A stretch of 50,122 nucleotides of DNA from Candidatus Kaiserbacteria bacterium. GTDB lineage: Bacteria; Patescibacteriota; Minisyncoccia; Phycocordibacterales; UBA2100. The translations under genes were made by a program, and so were the position numbers. Location: NCBI GenBank assembly GCA_003164215.1, contig PLSR01000019.1, positions 1 through 50,122 of the forward strand, read 5' to 3'. Positions within the stretch are counted from its first letter, which is position 1; every line of letters begins with the position of its first letter. Below the pieces are notes generated by a model, which saw only the letters and a list, made by a program, of their open reading frames with translations, was not told the DNA's origin and did no database searches. Shown here piece by piece: positions 37,586 to 45,370 of the stretch.

Positions 37586-38280
37586 TTCCCTCCCGTTTCG
37601 ATCCCTTCGATCAACCCGTCCGAAAGACGGATCACGCGATCAACATATTGCTTATCGTCCGGTTCGTGCGTCACCATGATGATGGTCTGGCCGAACTCTG
37701 TCTTGAGCTTGGTGAAAAGATCGAGGACGATCTTCGCAGAAGCGGTATCAAGATTCGCGGTCGGCTCGTCGGCAAAAACGATCTTCGGGCTATTGATGAG
37801 GGCGCGGGCGATCGCGACGCGCTGTTGTTCACCGCCGGAAAGTTCGTTGGGATAATGTTCGAGTCGCTCGCCGAGCCCGACGATGTTCAGAAGTTCCGCT
37901 GCACGTTTTTTATATTGTGCGGAGTCCGTTCCCAGCGCCATCGCCGGCAAGAAAACGTTCTCGAGTGCATTGAGCTCAACAATGAGCGCGTACTCCTGAA
38001 AGATGAAGCCAAGATGGTCGAGCCGAAAAAGCGTCTTGTGCGAATCAGAAAGCGTGGCGGTGTCCAGTCCGTCGATGTGAACGGTACCGGAAGTCGGCGT
38101 ATCAATGAGATTGAGCTGGTGCAAGAGCGTTGATTTGCCGGAGCCACTTCTGCCCATGATGGCGACGAACTCCCCGCGTGCGACTTCAAAGGTGACGCCA
38201 CGCAAAGCCAGTGTCGGAATATCGCCCGGGTAGGTCTTTGCGAGATCCACAACTCCTATGATCGGTGCTGTTTTATCCAT
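37582..38280 (-). CDS. ABC transporter ATP-binding protein (MacB/LolD-like)
   Basis: 232 aa from the ATG at 38280; the longer ORF overlaps the permease gene. Walker A VAIMGRSGSGKSTLLHQLNL, Q-loop FIFQEYALIVELNALENVFL, signature NELSGGEQQRVAIARAL, Walker B KIVFADEPTANLDTASAK, H-loop IIMVTHEPDDKQY. This subfamily drives export or extraction with a FtsX-like permease. Last of a three-gene adaptor-permease-ATPase operon; 4-nt gap to the permease. Confidence 0.96.
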   Translation of the reverse strand: MDKTAPIIGVVDLAKTYPGDIPTLALRGVTFEVARGEFVAIMGRSGSGKSTLLHQLNLIDTPTSGTVHIDGLDTATLSDSHKTLFRLDHLGFIFQEYALIVELNALENVFLPAMALGTDSAQYKKRAAELLNIVGLGERLEHYPNELSGGEQQRVAIARALINSPKIVFADEPTANLDTASAKIVLDLFTKLKTEFGQTIIMVTHEPDDKQYVDRVIRLSDGLIEGIETGGN

Positions 38281-38284
38281 ATAA

Positions 38285-39508
38285 TTAGCCCCAAATTGCT
38301 TTGAGGATATCTTCGCGCGCGACGATGCGCGCAGGAATGATCCCGGCGAAGAATCCCGCGATGAAGAACGCGGCAACACTTTCCGCGGCAAGATTGAAAC
38401 TGAATGTGAGCAACAGCGGGCCGAACGGCAGCTCGATGGGGTACGCGTGAAGCAGGGGTTCGACAATGAGAAATACGATCATGAGGCCGAGCGCAACGCC
38501 GCAGAGCACATAAAAGAGCGCCTGAAGCACGTACGAATACACAATGATATTCTCCTTGATGCCGATCGCCTTCAAGATACCGATCTGTCGCCGCTTCGCC
38601 ACCGCGTTGATGTAGATCATGACGAAGAGCGTGACGGTCGCGACCAAAACGGAGATCGCGCTCACGATCGCCGCGATGAGTGTGAACGCGTCGAGGACCG
38701 ATTGAATAACGGCGAGAAGTTCAGTGTACATTTGTACTTTCAAATTCGGCGCGAGCGATTGGATGCGCGCTTTGTAGTACGAAAGCGGATGAGTTGACGA
38801 ATCGACCTTCACAAGAATCTCCGACGCCTGGTCGGAAGCTGAGAGCACCGACTCGGCTTCGTGCGACGTGACATACGTATTCGAGAGCGCCGTGCCGAAG
38901 GTGATGCTGATGATGCCCTTCACGGTATATTGCCTCTCTACCCCGTTGCCGTAGACCATGTTCACCTTGTCGCCGACCTTAGCGCCGCCCAGGTCGCTCG
39001 GCACCGGGAGTCCATACCCGCCCGCGAGCGCAGCGGGAAGCAATACTTGATCGGTGTCGGAATCATCGAGAAATTGCCCTGCGACGAGATATTGTTTGAG
39101 CGAAAGTGCGTCATCGACTTGTGTCGGATCAATGCCGATGATCTGCGCCGACACCGTCTTGTAGACACCGTCCTTATTCTTGTCATAGGCGATCGATCCG
39201 GCAGTAAGATAGATGCGCGTTGTGCCAAGAACGCCGGGGATCGTCCGTATTTGCGCCTGCAGTTGCGCTTCGTTCTCGATGAACTCCTTCGGTACCGGTG
39301 ATTGTTGCGGAGTGACGACGATGTCGGAGGTCGATGTATTGGTAAGAAGCCCGGTGATCGTATCAAGCAGTCCCGAGAACACCCCCGGGATGAACATCAT
39401 ATTGAAGAATGAGAGGGAGAGAATGATGAGCATCAGCGCGAGCGTCCCTTTGCGCCCGCGCACGATCGACTTGTAGGCGATGAAGCATGCGGTCTGTATG
39501 GTATTCAT
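38285..39508 (-). CDS. FtsX/MacB-type ABC transporter permease
   Basis: 407 aa. Helix at about 20-40, large extracellular domain (QSPVPKEFIENEAQLQAQIR, YKTVSAQIIGIDPTQVDDAL), then three C-terminal helices (about 270-300, 325-350, 365-390) with AVAKRRQIGILKAIGIKENI, the standard MacB/FtsX coupling segment. Acts as a dimer with the ATPase next to it. Confidence 0.93.
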   Translation of the reverse strand: MNTIQTACFIAYKSIVRGRKGTLALMLIILSLSFFNMMFIPGVFSGLLDTITGLLTNTSTSDIVVTPQQSPVPKEFIENEAQLQAQIRTIPGVLGTTRIYLTAGSIAYDKNKDGVYKTVSAQIIGIDPTQVDDALSLKQYLVAGQFLDDSDTDQVLLPAALAGGYGLPVPSDLGGAKVGDKVNMVYGNGVERQYTVKGIISITFGTALSNTYVTSHEAESVLSASDQASEILVKVDSSTHPLSYYKARIQSLAPNLKVQMYTELLAVIQSVLDAFTLIAAIVSAISVLVATVTLFVMIYINAVAKRRQIGILKAIGIKENIIVYSYVLQALFYVLCGVALGLMIVFLIVEPLLHAYPIELPFGPLLLTFSFNLAAESVAAFFIAGFFAGIIPARIVAREDILKAIWG

Positions 39509-39523
39509 GCGCTCTTAAAAGCC

Positions 39524-41062
39524 TCAATTGCTCCCGGTCACTATTTGCTCGCCCTGCGAGAGACCGTCGGTGATCTCGACATTTCCGTTTTGATCTTTGA
39601 GACCGGTCGTGACCGGGACCGTCGTCATCGTACCGTTTTGATACACCTGCACGGATGTGCTCGCGCCATTTTGAGAAAGTGCGCTTGCCGGGACGATCAA
39701 GGTGCTCGTCGCGAATCCGGTATCGATCCAGACGTTCGCGGTCATGCCGGGTTTAACCCCTTGATATTGCTGGCTGAAAAGGAGCGTCGTTTGATAGTAG
39801 ATCGCCCCGCCGATCACGGTCTGTGCAGGGTCGATCTCGCTCACGGCGCCCATAAATTCCGTCCCGATTGGGAATGCATCAAGCTCGATCCGTGCCAACT
39901 GTCCCAGTGCAACGCCGACGATATTATCTTCAGAAACGTTGACTTTCACCTCCAAAACCCCCTGCGGCATGATCGAGACGACCGGAACATCCGGCGTGAT
40001 GACTTCGCCGACATTTCCGTTGGTCGCCGTAACGACACCATCCGAAGGCGCGATGATCTCAAGATCTTTGATCTGCGCCTCGATCACAGCGACGTTCGCC
40101 TGTGCCTGTGCAACGCCCGCTTGTGCGACCGCGATGTCGTTGCCCGTTGAACTTGCGCTGGTGAGCGTGAGCTGCGCTTGCGCTTGCGCGATCGCGGCCT
40201 TTTGTGAAGCGATCGTCTGCTCGAGCGCACGCACTTCGGTTATCGCCGCATTGGTCTCCGTCAAACCGGACGACGCGCTTGCACGGTACGCGGTCGCATT
40301 CACACTGGAAAGACCGGTACTGTCGGTGACTGCAGTCACCGCGGCACTAAGTAGCGATTGTATCGGCGCAAGATGTGCGTCTGCTTGCGCGAGCATCTGA
40401 TCAAGCGATGATGTGTTCAATGAGCTTTGCACGTCGGCGAGCTGTGATTGCCACACGGCAAGCTCGGTCCCCGCTTGAACGCGCTCGGCGACAGCGTTGC
40501 TTTCAACCTGCGAATCGCTGGTGGTAAAGGTAAGCTGCGGCGTGGCGGTCTGTGCATTGGAGAACAGCAGCGCGAGCTGGCTCGTGACCGCATCATTCGC
40601 TTTTGCATAGGCATCCGCAAGCGTAGTCGGGACGGTCGCGTATGAATTCTGAAGTCCTTGTTGCGCGGTCGTGAGCGCGGCATTCGATACGGCGATCGTC
40701 TGCGGCGTCGCGCCCGATTCAAGTTTTTGCAACGTTGCGGTCGCTCCCGCGACCGCCGCTTTCGCCTGGGCAAGCTGTGCATCGAGAATACTCGTATCCT
40801 GCTGCGCCAGTACTTCACCCGCGGACACCTGTTGATTGACCGAGACATTCAAGGCGGTCATGGTGCCGCTCGTTTGGAAATGCAGATCGGTCGTCGTCGG
40901 TGATTGCACGTTGCCGCTTGCGAGAACTTCCTGCGTGATACTGCTCTGTGTCACCGTCGCGAGCTGATACTTCGGCTTGCTCGCGGCGCGATAGTACAGC
41001 GCTCCGCCGATCCCGGCGAGAATGACGATTCCTACAAAGACAACGATGGTTCGTGTACGCAT
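39524..41062 (-). CDS. Periplasmic-adaptor (HlyD/MacA-like) protein with long coiled-coil hairpin
   Basis: 512 aa. Anchor helix (TIVVFVGIVILAGIGGALYY), lipoyl half QEVLASGNVQSPTTTDLHFQ, then a long Ala/Gln-rich coiled region (TLQKLESGATPQTIAVSNAA to AAIAQAQAQLTLTSAS), second lipoyl half IIAPSDGVVTATNGNVGEVI and beta-barrel GQLARIELDAFPIGTEFMGA. MacA-like but with a helical insertion larger than the usual. No outer-membrane TolC-type gene is nearby, as expected if the cell has one membrane. Confidence 0.9.
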   Translation of the reverse strand: MRTRTIVVFVGIVILAGIGGALYYRAASKPKYQLATVTQSSITQEVLASGNVQSPTTTDLHFQTSGTMTALNVSVNQQVSAGEVLAQQDTSILDAQLAQAKAAVAGATATLQKLESGATPQTIAVSNAALTTAQQGLQNSYATVPTTLADAYAKANDAVTSQLALLFSNAQTATPQLTFTTSDSQVESNAVAERVQAGTELAVWQSQLADVQSSLNTSSLDQMLAQADAHLAPIQSLLSAAVTAVTDSTGLSSVNATAYRASASSGLTETNAAITEVRALEQTIASQKAAIAQAQAQLTLTSASSTGNDIAVAQAGVAQAQANVAVIEAQIKDLEIIAPSDGVVTATNGNVGEVITPDVPVVSIMPQGVLEVKVNVSEDNIVGVALGQLARIELDAFPIGTEFMGAVSEIDPAQTVIGGAIYYQTTLLFSQQYQGVKPGMTANVWIDTGFATSTLIVPASALSQNGASTSVQVYQNGTMTTVPVTTGLKDQNGNVEITDGLSQGEQIVTGSN

Positions 41063-41168
41063 GTTTGTGCCCGAATTAACTAACGGGCTGTTTCGTCAAT
41101 AATCGTAGCATGAAAAAACGGCGGGATTTCATCGCTGACAGATCCACCTGGTGTCGCTCATTATTTTG

Positions 41169-41302
41169 CGGGAGCTTGCGGGTACGCAACTCCACTTGGG
41201 TTTTCTAGCACGGAGTACCGTGAAGAAAATCTCGGCGGGAGCTTGCGGGTACGCAACTCCACTTGGATTTTTATAGTCGCTAGCACTCCTTAAAAATCTC
41301 GG
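41169..41302. repeat. Tandem tRNA-tail element E4 (after tRNA-Ser), two units
   Basis: Two 67-bp units (41169-41235 and 41236-41302). Each has GCGGGAGCTTGCGGGTACGC then AACTCCACTTGG, which folds GGAGTTGCG-tacc-CGCAAGCTCC on the minus strand, and an outer stem (GGGTTTTC.../GAAAATCTC; GGATTTTTA.../TAAAAATCTC). The first block is identical between units while the stem differs with pairing kept. The remaining 41063-41168 spacer holds only the adaptor promoter region. Confidence 0.85.
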
Positions 41303-41387
41303 CGGATGGGGTGAGATTCGAACTCACGACACCTTGCGGTGTGACGGTTTTCAAGACCGTTGCCTTAGACCACTCGGCCACCCATCC
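41303..41387 (-). tRNA. tRNA-Ser (TGA)
   Basis: 85-nt class II tRNA. Acceptor GGATGGG / CCCATCC, anticodon stem CGGT / ACCG around CTTGAAA (anticodon TGA), variable arm CACACCGCAAGGTGT, T arm GTGAG TTCGAAT CTCAC, discriminator G. CCA not encoded. Confidence 0.96.
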
Positions 41388-41452
41388 GGAACCCCTTTTG
41401 TACCATGGCGCGGCACTTTACGCACATGAGTAATGATACAATTATCGCATCT

Positions 41453-41923
41453 ATGCCGCAGTCACACGTGATTCTTCGTTGGAGCGCATTCGAGCACGAG
41501 CATATCGAACGCGGCAGCGATTGGTTTTTGGGATTGGGCATCGTCGCCGTCTCCATCGGGATCGTGAGCATCATATTCCACGATGTGCTCTTCGCGGTCC
41601 TCATCCTCGTAGCCGCGGTGACGATCGCGATCCTTGCGGTGCATCCGCCTGAACTCTCGGAATTCGAGATCTCGGAACGTGGCGTCAGGGTCGCGGGGCG
41701 TCTCCACCGTTACGAAGAGATCATTTCATTCTGGGTCGAAGACGAGAATGGTGATCGTCCGACACTGCTCATCGACACCGTGAAGTTCATGCATCCCAAC
41801 ATCATCATTCCGATCGATCATATCGATCCGCACGAAGTGCGTGCCTACCTTCGGGAACATGCCGAGGAAACGCCGATGAAGGAACCGATGGCGCACAAAA
41901 TACTGGAATTCTTCGGGCTATAG
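41453..41923 (+). CDS. Two-helix membrane protein with bPH-like domain
   Basis: 156 aa from the ATG at 41453 (TACAAT is 10 nt upstream). Two adjacent helices (WFLGLGIVAVSIGIVSIIFH and VLFAVLILVAAVTIAILAVH), then a beta-rich cytoplasmic domain (EFEISERGVRVAGRLHRYEE, FWVEDENGDRPTLLIDTVKF, IIIPIDHIDPHEVRAYLREH). The layout matches bacterial PH-domain (YcxB-like) proteins, widespread in Patescibacteria in my recollection. Function unknown. Confidence 0.72.
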   Translation: MPQSHVILRWSAFEHEHIERGSDWFLGLGIVAVSIGIVSIIFHDVLFAVLILVAAVTIAILAVHPPELSEFEISERGVRVAGRLHRYEEIISFWVEDENGDRPTLLIDTVKFMHPNIIIPIDHIDPHEVRAYLREHAEETPMKEPMAHKILEFFGL

Positions 41924-41977
41924 TATGCACAAGCATGTGCCATTTTTACTCACCGAGGCCTAACAAGATATTAGTCG

Positions 41978-44056
41978 TTAGTCCGAAGCGGATGATGTAG
42001 TAATCGTACTAGTACTTGTCACGCCACTGACTGTGATCGGGGCGATCGCTTGCATTGTTGTACCGGTCGTCGACTGACATGTCAGTACCGCCGTCATCGG
42101 GGTTGTAAGCACGGGCGTTTGTACGACCCCATTGATACTCAAATTATTCGCATTCGCGGACGTGAACGCGTCGTTGTCCGGACTTGAGATGACGCAGGAT
42201 TGCATGCCGGTCGTCACCCATCCAACGGTCGACGACGCGCCGACGGCGATCGAGTTCGGATTGGCGATGATGACGATCGACGGCTGTGTGACCTGCACCG
42301 CGCACTGTGCACTTGCGGTCTGGCTTTGATTTGTGCAGGTCAATGCGTAATTAATCGAGGTGGCTCCGGAGGCGGGTGTTGTTACCGTCGCTGTTGCAGA
42401 ACCCGAGAGCTGATTGCTCGTACTAAACCCGGTACCCGATGAACCTGTCGCATTCCCGCACGAGTATGAGATCGATATCGACATGCCGACATTGGCCGTC
42501 TGTGGCTGACATGAGAGGGTCGCGGTCGGTGTGTTCGCGGTATTGGTTTGGCATGACCACGTAGTCGGACATCCATTCGACTGACGCTGTTGTTGCCATG
42601 TACCGACGTTGCATGACGAAGCGGCCGGTTGTTGCTGTGGTTGCGGACATGCGTTGCCATCAGAGCCGGTTCCGTAGGGAGCGTTGTTCGTGTTTTGCTG
42701 TTGTGCAGCTTGTTGCATCTGTTGCATCGCCATTCCGCGCGCCAGTCCCTGTGCGAGACCAGTGAGGAACGAGGTGAGGCCGGAGCCGAGACCATTTTGG
42801 GCAGGCGCAGCTGGCGTTTTTTGTTCCGGTGCGGCCGGCGCTGCCTGGTTTGGCGAGCAGGTGCCGCCTATGTTTGAGTAACCGGCATTACACGTGACAC
42901 ACTGGTTACCATTGGCCGTTTGGCAATTTGGCGGAGCGAAAGTGTTTGGAGGAGCTGCAGGGGTATTTGGCGAACAAGTGCCGCCTATGTTTGAGTAGCC
43001 GGAATCGCAGGTGGTACACGTACCGCTCGTGGAATTAGCACAATTTGGCGGTTGAGCTGCATCCGGACTTGCGGGACTTTGACCCGGTGTTTCAGGGGGA
43101 GGAGTCGGGTTACAGGAGCTACCCGATAGGCTGTACCCACCAGGACAAGTGCAGGTACCACCCGCTTCTAGATCACCGCAGGTAGGAGAAGGATTACCCG
43201 GAGTCAGATCGGGATTTGTAGAGATGGGTGATTCCAAATTTGAACAATTGCCAGTACTGCCGTCGGTGCACGTCGTTGGCGTTGGGGTATTCTCAAGTGC
43301 TTGGATCTGTTGCTGTGCCGTATCGATATTTGCCGTCCCACCCGTATTCACGGCACCAGTGCCATCTGTATTTTGCGCAGTCGCAGAAAGATCTGAGCTC
43401 AGTGCGGAAAGGTCACCGCCCTCACTTTTGAATTGGCTGATCTGATTCGGAATTGACGCCGCCGCAGAACCGGGAATGTTCTGGGCGACTGACGCGGTGA
43501 GGAGGCTTTTATCGTTCACACTACCCCCGGCCACACATTTCATTTGTGATGAGCACCCACCGGAACCTGGGGCACAAAACTGCACATAACCCGGCGGGGC
43601 TACTCCTCCTGGCCAGTTATTCCCTACATTAGGAGTCGACATCGTTTGTGTCCCTACAACTTCAACGGTGGGGCCTGTTGCACTCGCATTATCGGTCACC
43701 CTATATTGACATCCAGGTAAACATTGCTGATCGATCGTACCGGAGGACGATGTTGTTTTGTCGCTAGTGCACGGACATCCCTTTTCATTGGTCGTGCTCG
43801 TGTAATCGCAGGAAGGGGTCTTGCCTGCTCCCGAGTTACTTTGAGTAGCTGCCCCAGAATTATCTGTCATAGTAGTGAGACCAGGTTCCAGACGATCGTC
43901 GGTCGCCGCCGTCAGATCTGTCGGTGCATAGGCGAAACTGCCCGCCGAACGTGCATATTGTAGCGTTACGTAGATCGCTCCCAAGACCGCAATGAGTACG
44001 ATCGCCGCGAGAACCGAAGCTCCGCGTTTCTTCCTCCCGCCTACAGACGCATACAT
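41978..44056 (-). CDS. Large Cys-rich surface protein with EGF-like repeats
   Basis: 692 aa from the ATG at 44056; CATGAT ends 6 nt upstream. Signal anchor (GASVLAAIVLIAVLGAIYVT) with a KKR start. Next a Ser/Thr/Gly-rich stretch with Cys clusters (CDYTSTTNEKGCPCTSD), then three EGF/TNFR-like Cys modules: CGDLEAGGTCTCPGGY..., CTTCDSGYSNIGGTCSPN and CVTCNAGYSNIGGTCSPN. A Gln-rich segment (AMQQMQQAAQQQNTNN) follows and two Ig-like domains (SCQPQTANVGMSISISYSCG; IVIIANPNSIAVGASSTVGW). Likely a disulfide-rich cell-surface or adhesion protein. No sorting motif. Confidence 0.75.
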   Translation of the reverse strand: MYASVGGRKKRGASVLAAIVLIAVLGAIYVTLQYARSAGSFAYAPTDLTAATDDRLEPGLTTMTDNSGAATQSNSGAGKTPSCDYTSTTNEKGCPCTSDKTTSSSGTIDQQCLPGCQYRVTDNASATGPTVEVVGTQTMSTPNVGNNWPGGVAPPGYVQFCAPGSGGCSSQMKCVAGGSVNDKSLLTASVAQNIPGSAAASIPNQISQFKSEGGDLSALSSDLSATAQNTDGTGAVNTGGTANIDTAQQQIQALENTPTPTTCTDGSTGNCSNLESPISTNPDLTPGNPSPTCGDLEAGGTCTCPGGYSLSGSSCNPTPPPETPGQSPASPDAAQPPNCANSTSGTCTTCDSGYSNIGGTCSPNTPAAPPNTFAPPNCQTANGNQCVTCNAGYSNIGGTCSPNQAAPAAPEQKTPAAPAQNGLGSGLTSFLTGLAQGLARGMAMQQMQQAAQQQNTNNAPYGTGSDGNACPQPQQQPAASSCNVGTWQQQRQSNGCPTTWSCQTNTANTPTATLSCQPQTANVGMSISISYSCGNATGSSGTGFSTSNQLSGSATATVTTPASGATSINYALTCTNQSQTASAQCAVQVTQPSIVIIANPNSIAVGASSTVGWVTTGMQSCVISSPDNDAFTSANANNLSINGVVQTPVLTTPMTAVLTCQSTTGTTMQAIAPITVSGVTSTSTITTSSASD

Positions 44057-44163
44057 GTCGCAATCATGGCGCCTAATGGCTTCATCTGCAATGGCATTTT
44101 GGGGGGTTTGTGGAAAAGAAATTAAAAGCAGGACTTCCACTTCCGATTTTGAAGACAACTCAT

Positions 44164-44256
44164 GGTCACAGATAATTTTCTACTGAAAATTTCGCCGGCC
44201 CCGGCTCGCACCGACGTGCTCCGCCGAGCACAAAACTGCGCTTACTCGTTTTGTGC
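44164..44256. repeat. tRNA-tail structured element E3 (after tRNA-Arg GCG)
   Basis: On the minus strand from the tRNA: GCACAAAAC-...-GTTTTGTGC hairpin, a GC-rich hairpin (GAGCACGTCGGTGC, then GAGCCGGGGCCGGC), AATTTTC-agta-GAAAATT (44191-44174) and ATCTGTGACC. Same order as E1 and E2, different stem sequences. Confidence 0.8.
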
Positions 44257-44325
44257 TCCCGGCAGGAATCGAACCTACATCACGACCTCCGCAAGGTCGC
44301 GTCCTATCCGTTGAACGACGGGAGC
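44254..44325 (-). tRNA. tRNA-Arg (GCG)
   Basis: Acceptor GCTCCCG / CGGGAGC, anticodon stem CGACC / GGTCG around TTGCGGA, anticodon GCG, T arm GTAGG TTCGATT CCTGC, discriminator A. Most bacteria read CGN codons with an A34 (inosine) tRNA-Arg(ACG); here position 34 is G. CCA not encoded. Confidence 0.93.
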
Positions 44326-44353
44326 ATTGAACAGCCGAACTATACCACGAACG

Positions 44354-44620
44354 TTATTTCGTTGCCGCGCCCAAATGCTTTGCGATGCGAGACTTCATTC
44401 GTGCGGCGGTGTTCTTCTTGATCGTGCCGTGCTTGGCGGCCTTATCGATCGCTTTGTAGAGAGCCGGCATGCTTGCCGCAGCGCCCTTCGTATCTTTACC
44501 AGTGATGAGTTTGCCGGTCTCTTTGACGGCATCCTTCATGACTTTCTTGCGGCGTATATTAAAAACCTTCCGTCGAGTGGAAACGCGAAGTGCTTTTTTT
44601 GCAGAACTTGTTTTTGCCAT
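44354..44620 (-). CDS. rpsT: 30S ribosomal protein S20
   Basis: 88 aa from the ATG at 44620 (TAGTAT ends 7 nt upstream). SSAKKALRVSTRRKVFNIRR, KKVMKDAVKETGKLITGKDT, LYKAIDKAAKHGTIKKNTAA, then RMKSRIAKHLG are the three-helix S20 layout. Binds 16S rRNA early in assembly. Confidence 0.96.
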   Translation of the reverse strand: MAKTSSAKKALRVSTRRKVFNIRRKKVMKDAVKETGKLITGKDTKGAAASMPALYKAIDKAAKHGTIKKNTAARMKSRIAKHLGAATK

Positions 44621-44686
44621 TCCCGCGATACTACCCTTTTTCGCCGCGAGATGCAAGAAATGCCGCCCAATCGCCGCCTCTCGCGG

Positions 44687-44745
44687 TTACCAAGCTCAGA
44701 GCTTGGTGACTTCTGTGGAAAACTACAGAGCTCTGAGCTTTGTAG
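44687..44745. repeat. Palindromic repeat, copies 4 and 5
   Basis: TTACCAAGCTCAGAGCTTGGTGA (44687-44709) and CTACAGAGCTCTGAGCTTTGTAG (44723-44745). On the minus strand TTTTCCACAGAAGTCACCAA parallels TTATCCCCAGAAGTTACCAA of copy 1, so the shared unit is longer than the palindrome. It lies between divergent rpsT and ruvA. Confidence 0.75.
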
Positions 44746-44785
44746 GCGGCGGGACGCGGAATGCGCGGTGCGGTATGATACGGTC

Positions 44786-45370
44786 ATGATCGGCTATCTT
44801 GAGGGTACGGTTCGGGCGATTCGTGACAACCACTGCATCGTTCTCGCCGGTGGCGTCGGATACAAAGTATTCACGACTAAAGAGACGCTCGCACGACTCG
44901 TGCTGGAAAAACAAGTCGCCTTCTGGACGCATCTCGCCGTGCGCGAAGATGTCCTTGATCTCTACGGATTTCGCGGCGAGGAAGAACTTGCCTCGTTCGC
45001 CCTCCTCCTCTCCGTCTCGGGTATCGGACCGAAATCGGCACTCGGAATCCTTGATATCGCGTCTTCGGAAACCTTGCGCAGCGCGATCGCATCGGGCAAC
45101 GCCGCATATCTCACCAATGTCTCCGGCATCGGCAAGAAGACAGCCGAGAAGATCGTACTCGAGCTCAAAGACAAAGTGCAGGCCGGTGGAAGCGCCGGCC
45201 CCGCGATGCCCAAGGGCGACATGGAAGCGCTCGAGGCAATGCGCGCCTTGGGTTATTCCGCCGACGAAGGTCGTAAGGCGTTGCGCAACGTTCCGCCCGA
45301 AATCGAGGGTTCAAGCGAACGTTTGCGTGAAGCATTGCGAATTCTCGGGACACACAAAAATGACTCATGA
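44786..45370 (+). CDS. ruvA: Holliday junction helicase subunit RuvA
   Basis: 194 aa from the ATG at 44786 (TATGAT ends 6 nt upstream; the 347-aa ORF is a chance extension). MIGYLEGTVRAIRDNHCIVL, HLAVREDVLDLYGFRGEEEL, LLLSVSGIGPKSALGILDIA and VSGIGKKTAEKIVLELKDK are the OB fold and the two helix-hairpin-helix motifs, followed by the RuvB-contacting domain III. Targets four-way junctions. The end overlaps the Mur ligase start (ATGA). Confidence 0.96.
   Translation: MIGYLEGTVRAIRDNHCIVLAGGVGYKVFTTKETLARLVLEKQVAFWTHLAVREDVLDLYGFRGEEELASFALLLSVSGIGPKSALGILDIASSETLRSAIASGNAAYLTNVSGIGKKTAEKIVLELKDKVQAGGSAGPAMPKGDMEALEAMRALGYSADEGRKALRNVPPEIEGSSERLREALRILGTHKNDS

Noticed and set aside
39524-41062. 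RND efflux pump
   Set aside because: The adaptor is followed by an FtsX-type permease and an ABC ATPase, not an RND transporter, so it is MacAB-like.
41169-41302. CRISPR array
   Set aside because: Only two units, which fold into hairpins along their whole length, and no cas genes. No array is visible anywhere in the window.
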